Shown: positions 29,920 through 38,663 of the stretch, one piece after another
How the letters are laid out: the number at the start of each line of letters is the position of its first letter
Numbering within the stretch: position 1 is the stretch's first letter
Assembly: GCF_900105595.1 (NCBI RefSeq)
Contig: NZ_LT629784.1
Coordinates: 1,116,001-1,180,000 of the forward strand
Length of the DNA: 64,000 nucleotides
Reading direction: 5' to 3'
Origin: Stappia sp. ES.058
Lineage (GTDB): Bacteria > Pseudomonadota > Alphaproteobacteria > Rhizobiales > Stappiaceae
Program-made: the position numbers and the translations under genes
Notes under the pieces: generated by a model
The model's database searches: none
The model's input: the letters and a program-made list of their open reading frames with translations, nothing else
Told to the model about the DNA's origin: nothing

Positions 29920-30522
29920 TCAGTCCTTTCCGGCTGCCCAGCGGCAGAGTTGGGGGACGATGCGGGCGGTGGTGTCGGCGGATCCGGCGTACATCCACAG
30001 GTCGTTGCCCGCGTGCATGAGAATGCGTCCGCCGTCGGGGCGCTCATAAATCCAGTCGCAGGGCACGCGATCTGGCCCCAGTCCGTTGAGCGCGACGGCG
30101 CCGTCCGGCGGCGGATTGTGGCCGCGCGCGTAAAAGCCGGCGACGCCGCGGCGATAGGTGAGGTCGCGCGGATCGACGCCCGCAAACACGGGATGATCGG
30201 CGAGCCGGTGCACCTCCAGTGTTTCCAGGGTCACCTGCGGCAACACTTGAAAAGGCCGGAACTCGGGAAGCATCGGCCAGGCGACATGGCCGTTGAAGAC
30301 CAGCGTTCCGCCGCCGTCGAGAAAGCCCGAGATCTTGTGGGTCAGCGTGCCGAAATATCGCTGGTCGAGATGGGCGGGAACGAGCAGGGCGCGGTAGCGG
30401 GAGAGATCGGCCTCGGCCAGGGCGTAGTGGTCGATCTGGTCGAGGTCGTCGACGAAGCCGGAAATGTCCGGCAGGTCGCCGCCCGCGCCCTTGATCGGCT
30501 TGAGAAACAGGCAGGACGCCAT
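29920..30522 (-). CDS. unknown protein, class I glutamine-amidotransferase-fold-like (second of a pair)
   Basis: A 200-residue protein sharing the general layout of its downstream neighbour: YRALLVPAHLDQRYF, then ISGFLDGGGTLVFNGH, then a variable C-terminal part (RRGVAGFYARGHNPPPDG, GGRILMHAGNDLWMY). No catalytic Cys-His-Glu triad is obvious. It starts 53 bases after the ABC binding-protein stop, with a hairpin in between. Function unrecognised; the pair may process the compound imported by the adjacent ABC system. Confidence 0.5.
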   Translation of the reverse strand: MASCLFLKPIKGAGGDLPDISGFVDDLDQIDHYALAEADLSRYRALLVPAHLDQRYFGTLTHKISGFLDGGGTLVFNGHVAWPMLPEFRPFQVLPQVTLETLEVHRLADHPVFAGVDPRDLTYRRGVAGFYARGHNPPPDGAVALNGLGPDRVPCDWIYERPDGGRILMHAGNDLWMYAGSADTTARIVPQLCRWAAGKD

Positions 30523-30534
30523 GATGACATGCTC

Positions 30535-30567
30535 CGAAAGAACCCGGCCGGCGACGTGCCGGCCGGG
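30535..30567 (-). terminator. hairpin after the peptide-type binding-protein gene
   Basis: A perfect 10-base stem (CCCGGCCGGC / GCCGGCCGGG) with a GACGT loop. On the minus strand it is followed by TTCTTTCGG, a modest T tract. It could stop or stabilise the binding-protein transcript. Confidence 0.55.
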
Positions 30568-30575
30568 ATACGGGA

Positions 30576-32123
30576 TCAGTTCTTGGTGACGGTCTTGAAG
30601 TCGTAGAAGAAGCCCGACGGGTGAACCTTGTAGCCCTCGACCGACGCGCTCGAGGCGGCGACATAGACCTTGTGCACCAGCGGGATGATCGGGGCATCCT
30701 GCTGAAGGACCTGCTGGGCCCGCTCGTAGACGGCGAAGGCTTCGGGGCCGGCGTCGAGGGTGCGGCCCTTGTCGACCAGCGCGTCGAACTCCGCGTTCGC
30801 CCAGTTCTGGTGGTTGAGACCGGCTTTCGAGTGAAACTGCGACTTCAGGTGCAGGTCGGGATGTCCGGTCATCTCCGGGGTCCAGAACACGACGGAGACG
30901 TCGTAGTCGCCCTGCCGAACGAGGTCGAGCATGCCGTTCCAGGTGTACATCTTCACATCCGTGGCGATGCCCTGCTGCTGGAGCAGGATGGCCATTGCCT
31001 CGGTGATCGTCGGCATTTCCGCGCGGCTGGAGTAGCTCAGGATGCGCAGCGTCAGTTGCTCGCCGTCCTTCGTCCAGTTGCCGTCGGTCTTTTCGTAGCC
31101 GGCCTCGCGCAGGAGCGCGGCGGCGGCCTGAGTGTCGACCTCATACGGCTCGACCTTTTCGCTCCACCACGGGAAGGAGGAGGGAAAGAAGGTCCAGGCC
31201 GGCGACCCGATGCCGTCGAGCGCGCCCTTGACGACGAGTTCCCGGTCGACGAGCAGGTTCACCGCCTTGCGGATGCGCACGTCGTTCAGAACGCTCTTTT
31301 CGCCGGCGTTGAAGGCGCCGTAGTAGAGGCCGGCGCTTTCGTCCTGGTAGACCTTGAAACTGTCGTCGCGCGACAGGCGGGCGACGTCGGAGGGAAGCAG
31401 GTGCACGACGAAGTCGACCTCGCCCGTCTCCAGCGCCAGCGCGCGGGCGTTGTGGTCGGGAATGTAGCGGTATTCGATGGTCTTGAGTTCGGGGGTCTCG
31501 CCCCAGTAGCCGTCGAACCGCTCCACGATCGTGCGGTCCTGCTTGCGATAGTCGGCGAAGACCCAGGGACCGGTGCCCACCGGCTTGACGAATTCGCCGG
31601 CATCATTGAAGGACGCCTTTGCGTAGATCCCGGTGATGGCGTCGGTGAGCTGGTTGGGCAGCGCCGCGAAGGGTACGGCGGTCTCGATTTCAAGCGTGAG
31701 CGGATCGACGGCGGTCATCGACTTGATCGAGAGGAGATCGGCGGCGTAGGGCAGCAGCGCGATGACGCGTTCGAGCGAGAACTTCGCGGCCTCGGCGTCA
31801 AAGGGCGTGCCGTCGTGGAAGGTGACGTTGTCGCGCAGGGTAAAGCGCCACACGGTCGGTGCGACGCGCTCCCAGGAGGTGGCCAGCCCGGGGATCAGCT
31901 TCATGTCGAAGTCGAGCTTGACCAGCGTGTCGAGGATCTCGCTTTCATTGAAGAAGCGGCTGCGGCGCGGTTTCATCGACAGCGGCAGGGCTTCCCACAT
32001 GGTGGCGACGACGAGCGTGTCGGACGGTGTGTCCGCAGTCGCAGCCGCTCCGGGTGCGAGCAGGGCTGCTGTGGTCAGGGCCGCGAGCGCGAGCTTGCGC
32101 AGCCGGGTGAGACGAAGGGTCAT
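30576..32123 (-). CDS. ABC transporter substrate-binding protein, family 5 (peptide/opine/nickel type)
   Basis: A 515-residue periplasmic binding protein. Residues 1-31 are a signal peptide (LRKLALAALTTAALLAPGAAATA). The family-5 hallmark WRFTLRDNVTFHDGTPFDAEAAKFSLERV is near residue 85. Length fits DppA/OppA-like proteins. The start at 32123 lies one base after the permease stop, so it is the last gene of a B-C-A operon. Ligand not evident. No ATPase gene of this type is present in the window. Confidence 0.88.
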   Translation of the reverse strand: MTLRLTRLRKLALAALTTAALLAPGAAATADTPSDTLVVATMWEALPLSMKPRRSRFFNESEILDTLVKLDFDMKLIPGLATSWERVAPTVWRFTLRDNVTFHDGTPFDAEAAKFSLERVIALLPYAADLLSIKSMTAVDPLTLEIETAVPFAALPNQLTDAITGIYAKASFNDAGEFVKPVGTGPWVFADYRKQDRTIVERFDGYWGETPELKTIEYRYIPDHNARALALETGEVDFVVHLLPSDVARLSRDDSFKVYQDESAGLYYGAFNAGEKSVLNDVRIRKAVNLLVDRELVVKGALDGIGSPAWTFFPSSFPWWSEKVEPYEVDTQAAAALLREAGYEKTDGNWTKDGEQLTLRILSYSSRAEMPTITEAMAILLQQQGIATDVKMYTWNGMLDLVRQGDYDVSVVFWTPEMTGHPDLHLKSQFHSKAGLNHQNWANAEFDALVDKGRTLDAGPEAFAVYERAQQVLQQDAPIIPLVHKVYVAASSASVEGYKVHPSGFFYDFKTVTKN

Positions 32124-32124
32124 G

Positions 32125-33018
32125 TCAGCTCCTTGTTGCAAGGTAGTTGGTGCGGCCGTCGCGCAACCGGTCTCCAAGGGCGTCGCCGAGGAGATTGATC
32201 AGGATGACGAAGGCCATGATGGTGAGGCCCGGCACGAGCACGAGCCTCGGGTGTTCGCGCAGATGGTTGCGGGCCTCGGCGATCATGCGGCCCCATTCGG
32301 GGGCGCCGGGTTCGACGCCGAGGCCCAGAAAACTCAGTCCGGCGAAGGACAGGATCACCCAGGACATCGAATAGCTGCCCATCGCCAGCAGCGGGCCGAG
32401 GATGTTGGGAAGGAGGTGGCGGCGGATGATCACCGGACGGGGAACTCCGAGCGCTTCGGCGGCGACCACATAGGTCTTTGCCCGCTCCACCATCGTGACG
32501 TTGCGCACGAGCCGGGCGTATTCCGTCCAGTGCACGGCGGCGAGCGCAAGGATCACCGCCTGCAGGCCGAGGCCGAGCACACCGGCGATGATCATGGCGA
32601 CGGCCAGCGCGGGCAGGACCGAAATGCCTTCGCACAGACGCATCAGCACCCGGTCCGCCGTGCCGCCGAAATAGCCGCTGAATGCGCCGGCCAGGGTCCC
32701 GACGGACGCGGCGGAAAGGACGACGGCAAGTGCGGACAGCGTCGTGAGCCTCGCGCCATACAGCAGGCGCGAGAGCAGGCAGCGGCCCATGGCGTCGGTG
32801 CCGAGCGGATAGTCGAGGCCGGGCGCAGCCAGCCGGTTGAGAATGTTGGCGTCATAAGGGTCGTGCGGGGCAAGCAGCGGGCCGACCAGCACCAGCGCCA
32901 GAAAAAGCGCGACGATGACGGCAAGGCCGGTGCCATGGCGCGCGGCGGCGCGCGCGATGCGGGCGCGCCTCGAAAGGGGCGGGGCGGGGGCGATCGTGGA
33001 GGTGAGCTGCGCCATCAC
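32125..33018 (-). CDS. ABC transporter permease, DppC type
   Basis: A 297-residue permease with an N-terminal membrane helix (GTGLAVIVALFLALVLVGPLL), the typical DppC sequence DPYDANILNRLAAPGLDYPLGTDAMGRCLLSRLLYGAR, and the EAA loop VVAAEALGVPRPVIIRRHLLPN. The start overlaps the previous permease stop in an ATGA junction. It pairs with the DppB-type gene directly upstream. Confidence 0.9.
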   Translation of the reverse strand: MMAQLTSTIAPAPPLSRRARIARAAARHGTGLAVIVALFLALVLVGPLLAPHDPYDANILNRLAAPGLDYPLGTDAMGRCLLSRLLYGARLTTLSALAVVLSAASVGTLAGAFSGYFGGTADRVLMRLCEGISVLPALAVAMIIAGVLGLGLQAVILALAAVHWTEYARLVRNVTMVERAKTYVVAAEALGVPRPVIIRRHLLPNILGPLLAMGSYSMSWVILSFAGLSFLGLGVEPGAPEWGRMIAEARNHLREHPRLVLVPGLTIMAFVILINLLGDALGDRLRDGRTNYLATRS

Positions 33019-33953
33019 ACCATCTCCCGCACGCGCGGATCGTAGAGCGCGATTGTATAATCAACTGCGAGATTGACGATCGCATAGCCGCCGGCGATGA
33101 CGAGAAAACAGGCCTGGATGACGGCATAGTCGCGCGCGAGCAGCGCCTCGACCATCATCCGGCCGATGCCGGGCCAGCCGAACAGGGTCTCGACGATGAT
33201 CATGCCGTCGAAGATCCGCGCCAGCTGCATGCCCGTCAGGGTGAGGACGGCGGGAAAGATGTTGGGGGCGGCGTGGCCGAGAAGAACCCGCGGCTGCGAC
33301 AGGCCCTTGGCGCGGGCCGTGCGCACATAGGGCTGCGACAATTCCTCCAGCAGGCAGCCGCGCACATAACGCGCGAGAATGCCGGAGATCGACGTGGCGA
33401 TGGCAATCGCCGGGAGCACGATATGCGCGGCCGTGCCGTAGCCGGTGCTGGGCAGCCACCCGAGCGTCAGCGCGAAGAAGAGGGCCAGCAGCAGCGCGTA
33501 CCAGAAATTCGGGATCGACATGCCGACGACCGCAAAGGCGGCAAGCGCCCGGTCGAGCGCGCTGCCGGGAAAGGCGGCGCAGAGTGCCCCGACCGGAAGC
33601 GCAATGACAAGCGCCAGCCCGAGCGCGGCCAGCGCAAGCTTCAGCGAGGCCCAGACGCGCAGTTCCAGATCCGACAGAACCGGCTCGCCGGTCACCATGG
33701 AGACGCCGAAATCGCCGGTAAGAACCTCGCCGAGCCAGCGCAGGTATTGCAGCGGAAGCGGCGCGTCGAAGCCATTTTCGGCGGAAAACCGCGCCACGGC
33801 CTCCGCGCTTGGCAAGGTGCCATCCATTTGGGACATCAGCAGGACTTCCGCGAAATCGCCCGGCAGCAGGCGCAACAGCGCGAAGCCGGCGATCGAGATC
33901 GCGACAAGCAGGGCGCAGGTGGAGGCAAGCCGGATGAGCAGGAGGCGGATCAT
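33015..33953 (-). CDS. ABC transporter permease, DppB type
   Basis: A 312-residue permease beginning MIRLLLIRLASTCALLVAISIAG, the usual DppB first membrane segment, with the EAA loop RTARAKGLSQPRVLLGHAAPN and C-terminal LFGWPGIGRMMVEALLARDYAVIQACFLVIAGGY. The ATG at 33953 was chosen because the extra 23 residues upstream do not resemble the family. It is the first gene of a three-gene operon (permease, permease, binding protein). Confidence 0.9.
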   Translation of the reverse strand: MIRLLLIRLASTCALLVAISIAGFALLRLLPGDFAEVLLMSQMDGTLPSAEAVARFSAENGFDAPLPLQYLRWLGEVLTGDFGVSMVTGEPVLSDLELRVWASLKLALAALGLALVIALPVGALCAAFPGSALDRALAAFAVVGMSIPNFWYALLLALFFALTLGWLPSTGYGTAAHIVLPAIAIATSISGILARYVRGCLLEELSQPYVRTARAKGLSQPRVLLGHAAPNIFPAVLTLTGMQLARIFDGMIIVETLFGWPGIGRMMVEALLARDYAVIQACFLVIAGGYAIVNLAVDYTIALYDPRVREMV

Positions 33954-34168
33954 GTTGCAGCCGCGGGACGGTGACGGGATAAAACCTGAGTGCAGAGTGC
34001 ATGTTTTATCCGGCGCGTCCATGCGTGCGACCGAAAAAGATGAGAATTTATGTCATGTTTATGGATTGAAGGTCGATATCCACATGTCGCCACCTCTCAC
34101 GGTGGAGGTGTTGGGCGATATGCGTTTCAGGGTTGTGGGAGGAGGTGCCGGTGCGGCGGCCGATGGCG

Positions 34169-36229
34169 TCAAGCTCTTCGGCGACGCCGCCTGCGCCCCG
34201 TGTCGTCCGCGTCCGAGGGCGTGTCGTCGGGTACGGCCGGCACGGGCAGGTCGACCGCGGCGCGCAGGCGCGGGAAGGGATCGACCTTGTTGGGAAACGC
34301 CATGGCGTTGACGAAATGCTCCTGGAACTTCGGCTCCAGCGCGGTTTCGATCTTTTCGATCTCGCGCACCACGCGCTCGATGGTGCGCCGCTCGCCGCGA
34401 TTGATCAGCGCCATGCGCGCGCCGGTGCCCGCCGCATTGCCGACGCCGGAGACGTTCGAGAGATCGCAATCGGGAAGCAGTCCGAGGACCATCGCGTATT
34501 TCGTGTCGATGTAGCTGCCGAAGGCGCCGGCCAGCCGAATGCGTTCGATCTTTGGATTGCCGAGCTTGTCGAGCAGCAGTTGCACGCCGGCATAAAGCGC
34601 CGCCTTGGCCAGTTGGATCGCCCGGATGTCGGTCTGGGTGATGACGAGCTCGATGCCATCGCGCGCCACTACATAGGCATGGGTGCGCCCCTTCTGGACG
34701 ATGCGGGGGCTCCTCGCGGCAAGCCGTCCGTCGATGCGTCCGTCCTCGGTGACCACGCCGGCGAGATAAAGCTCGGCCACCGCCTCGATGATGCCGGAGC
34801 CGCAAATACCGGTGACGCCGACCTGATCCTTCTTTTCCGCGAAAGCCGGATCGTCCGACCATTCCTCCAGGCCGATCACCTTGTAGCGCGGCTCCAGCGT
34901 GTCCTTGTCGATGCGGATGCGCTCGATGGCGCCGGGGGCGGCGCGCTGGCCGCAGGAGATCTCCGCCCCCTCGAAGGCCGGTCCCGTCGGCGAGCTTGCC
35001 GCAAGCACGCGCGTGCGGCTGCCCAGCACGATCTCCGCATTGGTGCCGATGTCGACCATGAGCGTCAGCGCGTCCGCCTCGAACGGGCGGGTGGACAACG
35101 TTGCGGCGGCTGCATCCGCGCCGACGTGGCCGGCGATGCAGGGCAGCACATAGGCCCGTGCGCCCGGGTTCAGCTCCAGATCGAGCGCGCGTGCCGTGGT
35201 GTGCACCGCGCCCGAGACGGCGAGCGCGAAGGGCGCGCCGCCAAGCTCCGTCGGGTCGATACCCAGAAACAGGTGGTGCATGATCGGATTGCCAACAAAA
35301 ACGGCATCGAGCACGTCGTCGCGTGTTGCGCCGACATCGGCGACGAGCTTGGCGACCAGCGCGTCGACGGCGGCACGCACCGTGGAGATGAGATCCGGCA
35401 GGCGGGCCGGGTTCATCTGCACGTAGGAGACCCGAGACATCAGGTCCTCACCGAAGCGGATCTGTGGATTGGAGGTGCCGGCCGAGGTGACCGTGCGCCC
35501 GCTTGTCAGGTCGCACAGATGCGCGGCAATCGTGGTGGAACCGATGTCGACGGCAAGGCCGTAGGCGGTGCTCTTTTCGCCGGGCCACAGCGCCACAACG
35601 CAGGGCCGGGCCTCGCCGTCCTGCCAGACCGCAGCCGTGACGCGCCAGTCGCCGGCGCGCAACACCGTCTGCACGCGGGAGAGAAGCGGCGTGTCGAAGG
35701 TGAGGCCGGGCAACCCGCCCGTTTTCGCGACGGCCTCGAGCAACCGGTCGGCGTCGCCAAGCGGCATGTCCATGTCCGGTTCCGCGATCTCCACGGTGAC
35801 GAGGCGGATGGGGCTGTCGGCGGGAACCTTCACCGCTTCGGCGCGCTTGCGCACCACCTGGCGGTTGGTCTGGGCGTCGGTCGGCACATCGACCACCATG
35901 TCGCCCTGGATGGTCGCCTGGCACGAAAGCCGCCGGTCCGACTTGAGCTCGCGCAAGCGGGCATAGCGCGCTTCCGCCTCGGTGACCGGGCCAAGGTGAT
36001 CGGCGGAGCTAGTCAGCTTCTCCTTCGCGAAGGCGCCTTCGGAAACGGAGATCTGGCAGCGACCGCAGATGCCGCGTCCGCCGCAGACCGATTCCACATA
36101 GACGCCGAGCGCACGCGCCGCATCGAGCAGCGGCGTGCCGGGCGGAAAGTTCCCGCGCCGGCCGCTTGGCTGGAAGACGACGCGGGCCATCTTGACCGTC
36201 GCCGCCTCGATGGGCTCTTGTGTGCTCAT
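34169..36229 (-). CDS. corrinoid-protein reductive activator, RACo type (ferredoxin plus ASKHA domain)
   Basis: A 686-residue ATP-dependent reductase that returns oxidised Co(II) corrinoid proteins to active Co(I). The N-terminal plant-type ferredoxin has VCGGRGICGRCQISVSEG and a later Cys in RLSCQATIQGD. The C-terminal ASKHA half has AVDIGSTTIAAHLCDL, VDIGTNAEIVLG and CGSGIIEA nucleotide-binding loops. The ATG at 36229 was chosen. The C-terminus ends GRRRRRRRA, seven consecutive Arg. It overlaps no neighbour but follows the methyl-THF methyltransferase by 35 bases, and serves the corrinoid protein at the head of the cluster. Confidence 0.9.
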   Translation of the reverse strand: MSTQEPIEAATVKMARVVFQPSGRRGNFPPGTPLLDAARALGVYVESVCGGRGICGRCQISVSEGAFAKEKLTSSADHLGPVTEAEARYARLRELKSDRRLSCQATIQGDMVVDVPTDAQTNRQVVRKRAEAVKVPADSPIRLVTVEIAEPDMDMPLGDADRLLEAVAKTGGLPGLTFDTPLLSRVQTVLRAGDWRVTAAVWQDGEARPCVVALWPGEKSTAYGLAVDIGSTTIAAHLCDLTSGRTVTSAGTSNPQIRFGEDLMSRVSYVQMNPARLPDLISTVRAAVDALVAKLVADVGATRDDVLDAVFVGNPIMHHLFLGIDPTELGGAPFALAVSGAVHTTARALDLELNPGARAYVLPCIAGHVGADAAAATLSTRPFEADALTLMVDIGTNAEIVLGSRTRVLAASSPTGPAFEGAEISCGQRAAPGAIERIRIDKDTLEPRYKVIGLEEWSDDPAFAEKKDQVGVTGICGSGIIEAVAELYLAGVVTEDGRIDGRLAARSPRIVQKGRTHAYVVARDGIELVITQTDIRAIQLAKAALYAGVQLLLDKLGNPKIERIRLAGAFGSYIDTKYAMVLGLLPDCDLSNVSGVGNAAGTGARMALINRGERRTIERVVREIEKIETALEPKFQEHFVNAMAFPNKVDPFPRLRAAVDLPVPAVPDDTPSDADDTGRRRRRRRA

Positions 36230-36264
36230 GCCCGGTGTCCGTGCTCTTGTCGGGCCAGCGCCGC

Positions 36265-37218
36265 TCAAACGGCCGCGCGCCTGCGTCCCTCGCGCCCGCC
36301 GCGCCGGCGTCCACCACCGGCATCGCCCCCGGAAGGGGCCGCAGCGGTGACCGCGCCGGGCGTGTGGTCGCGATAGGCCATGATCCAGTCGTGGCAGTTG
36401 GGGTCGGCGCCGGTCAGCACGTTGGCGCCGCGCACGGCTTCCATTTCCTGGGGGCGGCAGGGGTTCATGATCGCGCTGGTCATGCCGGCGGTGATCACCA
36501 TGGGAATGAAGGCGGCGTTGATGCCGTGGCGGTGCGGCAGGCCGAAGGAGATGTTCGACAACCCGCAGGTGGTGTTGACCTTCAACTCCTCGCGCAGCCG
36601 GCGCAGGAGCTGGAACACCTGCTTGCCGGCGCTGCCCATCGCGCCGATCGGCATGACCAGCGGGTCTACGACGATGTCATGCGCGGGGATGCCGTAGTCG
36701 GCGGCATGCTCGACGATCTTCTTCGCCACCGCGAAGCGCACGTCCGGATCTTCCGAAATGCCGCTCTCGTCGTTGGAGATTGCGACGACCGGGACGTTGT
36801 ACTTCTTGATCAGCGGCAGGATCGCTTCCAGCTTTTCCTCCTCGCCGGTGACGGAATTGACCAGCGGACGGCCCTTTGCCACGCGCAGGCCCGCCTCGAT
36901 CGCCGCCGTCACGGAGCTGTCGATCGAAAGCGGCACGTCGGTCAGGCCCTGGACGATCTCCAGCGTCTTGACCAGCAGCGGCGGTTCCGTCTCGTTGGGA
37001 TTGACGGCGGTGACGCCGGCGTTGATGTCGAGCATCGTCGCGCCGGCCGCGACCTGCGCAAGCACGTCCTTTTCCACCGTGGAGAAGTCGCCGGCGATCA
37101 TTTCTGCCGCGAGCTTCTTGCGCCCCGTCGGATTGATGCGCTCGCCGATGACGCAGAAGGGCTGGTCGAAGCCAATGATGATCTCTCGTGTGGCCGAGGC
37201 CACGATGGTGCGTGTCAT
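36265..37218 (-). CDS. methyltetrahydrofolate:corrinoid methyltransferase (MtgA/AcsE-like, pterin-binding)
   Basis: A 317-residue pterin-binding TIM barrel. VIGERINPTGRKKLAAEM at residues 23-40 is the folate-binding signature, DINAGV and SIDSSV follow on successive strands, and NTTCGLSNISFGLP is near residue 225. In quaternary amine demethylation such proteins take the methyl group from the methyl-corrinoid protein to tetrahydrofolate. The gene overlaps the MetF-like gene in an ATGA junction, matching the next pathway step. The last 35 residues are a Gly/Arg-rich tail (GGGRRRGGREGRRRAAV) absent from typical MtgA. Confidence 0.88.
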   Translation of the reverse strand: MTRTIVASATREIIIGFDQPFCVIGERINPTGRKKLAAEMIAGDFSTVEKDVLAQVAAGATMLDINAGVTAVNPNETEPPLLVKTLEIVQGLTDVPLSIDSSVTAAIEAGLRVAKGRPLVNSVTGEEEKLEAILPLIKKYNVPVVAISNDESGISEDPDVRFAVAKKIVEHAADYGIPAHDIVVDPLVMPIGAMGSAGKQVFQLLRRLREELKVNTTCGLSNISFGLPHRHGINAAFIPMVITAGMTSAIMNPCRPQEMEAVRGANVLTGADPNCHDWIMAYRDHTPGAVTAAAPSGGDAGGGRRRGGREGRRRAAV

Positions 37219-38111
37219 TGCGCTATCTCCGCGGGGAAGGGACGCAGGGGGATGGGCTGATACGACCAGCTCCCGCGCTGAAGGAGCCATTCGGATGTCT
37301 TTGTGAGGCCGCCGAAGGGAAAGATATGGATCTGTTCGAGCTGCGTATGCGGCCGCGTCTCGATGCGCGCTTCCAGCGGGCCGATCATGGTTTCGGGGTC
37401 GTAACCCGACAAAAGCGAAACCACCGCGCCGCCGCGCTTCTTGAGGAAGGCGAGCGAGTTTTCCACGCCGGCGAAGGCGGCGTATTTCAAGAGCGTCGTC
37501 ATCTTGGCCGGCCCTGCGACGCCGATATGAACCGGAAAGCGGTTGCCCCAGGAGGCGATCTCGTCGAGCCAGATGTTGACCCGCTGGGGATCGAAGCCGA
37601 ACTGCGTGACGATGTGGAAATGCGCGTCGCTTTGCGCGGCAATCTCGTGCTTGCGCATCAGGAAGGCACGGATCGTGTCCGTCGGGATGTCGGGCGCGCC
37701 TTCCGGGTGACCGGCGATGGCGATCCGCTCGATGCCGAGGTCGTCGAACAGGCCGGTTTCGAGCATGGCGACGGAGGAGGTGAGCGGGCCGGGCGTGTCC
37801 GCCTCGCCGGCGATCGCCAGCACCTCGCGCACGCCCGCCTCGCCGACGAGCCGTCGCAGCCGCCGGTCGAACGCTGCAAGGCTTTGATAGCGCCGCGCGG
37901 CCATATGCGGCACCGGCACCAGTCCCTTGTCGTGAATGGCAAGCGCCGCGCGCACGATGTCGTCATCGGACGCATTGCCGAGATCGGTGAGATAGACGCG
38001 GCTCAGCCGTGGCACCAGCGCAAGCGTCTCGGGCTTTTCCAGCGCCTGGCGCGGCGAAACCTCTGTGGAAGCGGCAAACCGCCCGTGGGCGTTGAGGCGG
38101 GGGTCGGTCAT
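37215..38111 (-). CDS. methylenetetrahydrofolate reductase-like protein (MetF type)
   Basis: A 298-residue FAD TIM-barrel protein related to MetF. ARRYQSLAAFDRRLRRL, VLAIAGEADTPGPL and FHIVTQFGFDPQRVNIWLDEI are family landmarks. In this cluster it should run in the oxidative direction, converting methyl-THF to methylene-THF. The start overlaps the preceding small 'virulence factor' gene by four bases, and its stop overlaps the pterin-binding gene, so all three are tightly coupled. It is divergent from housekeeping MetF, as expected for a cluster-specific copy. Confidence 0.88.
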   Translation of the reverse strand: MTDPRLNAHGRFAASTEVSPRQALEKPETLALVPRLSRVYLTDLGNASDDDIVRAALAIHDKGLVPVPHMAARRYQSLAAFDRRLRRLVGEAGVREVLAIAGEADTPGPLTSSVAMLETGLFDDLGIERIAIAGHPEGAPDIPTDTIRAFLMRKHEIAAQSDAHFHIVTQFGFDPQRVNIWLDEIASWGNRFPVHIGVAGPAKMTTLLKYAAFAGVENSLAFLKKRGGAVVSLLSGYDPETMIGPLEARIETRPHTQLEQIHIFPFGGLTKTSEWLLQRGSWSYQPIPLRPFPAEIAQ

Positions 38112-38407
38112 GTTGCATGCCCTCCGGCGGTGATGAGCGCCTTCAGCCGCTCCTTTGTGTAGTCCGCGTCCAACTCGGCAAGGGCGGCGTCAGCCTCCTG
38201 CTCGAGGTCGTCTCCGACCGGCTGCGCCTCTCCGCGCCGCCATTCCGCCAGATAGGCGTCGCTGTCCTTCGCGCCGATCGTCATGGCGCATCGGTCGATC
38301 GCCTGTATGAAGCGCTCGGGCAACTCGCGCCGGGCGGTCTTGCGCCCGGCTTTCACCAGCACCTGGGCGGGGATGTCCCGCCAAAAAACGATCGTCTTCT
38401 GTGCCAC
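38108..38407 (-). CDS. small 'virulence factor' family protein (PF13769 type), unknown function
   Basis: A 99-residue protein with the motif IVFWRDIPAQVLVKAGRKTARRELPERFIQAIDRCAM, which marks a small conserved family labelled 'virulence factor' in databases. I know of no biochemical role. It is translationally coupled (ATGA) to the MetF-like gene and sits inside the corrinoid methyl-transfer operon, so it more likely serves C1 metabolism than virulence. Length is typical of the family. The C-terminal third is acidic (DDLEQEADAALAELDADY). Confidence 0.75.
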   Translation of the reverse strand: MAQKTIVFWRDIPAQVLVKAGRKTARRELPERFIQAIDRCAMTIGAKDSDAYLAEWRRGEAQPVGDDLEQEADAALAELDADYTKERLKALITAGGHAT

Positions 38408-38663
38408 CCGGCCACTCCGCCAGCTTGTCTGTCTTGTCGATCATGATGCCTTCGAAGTTACCGTTCATCGGTGCACAGACGACACGCGTAATCCTGAATG
38501 CGACAGGAGAAGACCGCAATTAATCTTGAGCGACATGTATTGGGGAGAACGAGTTGAGTTTTGAGCGAGAACACGACTTGGAGGGCCTGTCCGGGCCGGG
38601 GAAGGCGGGGGTATCGCCTTTGGGCAACACCCGATCCGGGCGGCACGTTCGGTGCGGTCTCGT
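38408..38663. other. intergenic gap inside the methyl-transfer cluster
   Basis: No gene is supported. The stretch contains the end of the DUF1638 transcript and possibly a minus-strand promoter for the four downstream genes; an AT-rich patch lies at about 38515-38540. No clear terminator or operator is visible. Confidence 0.4.
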
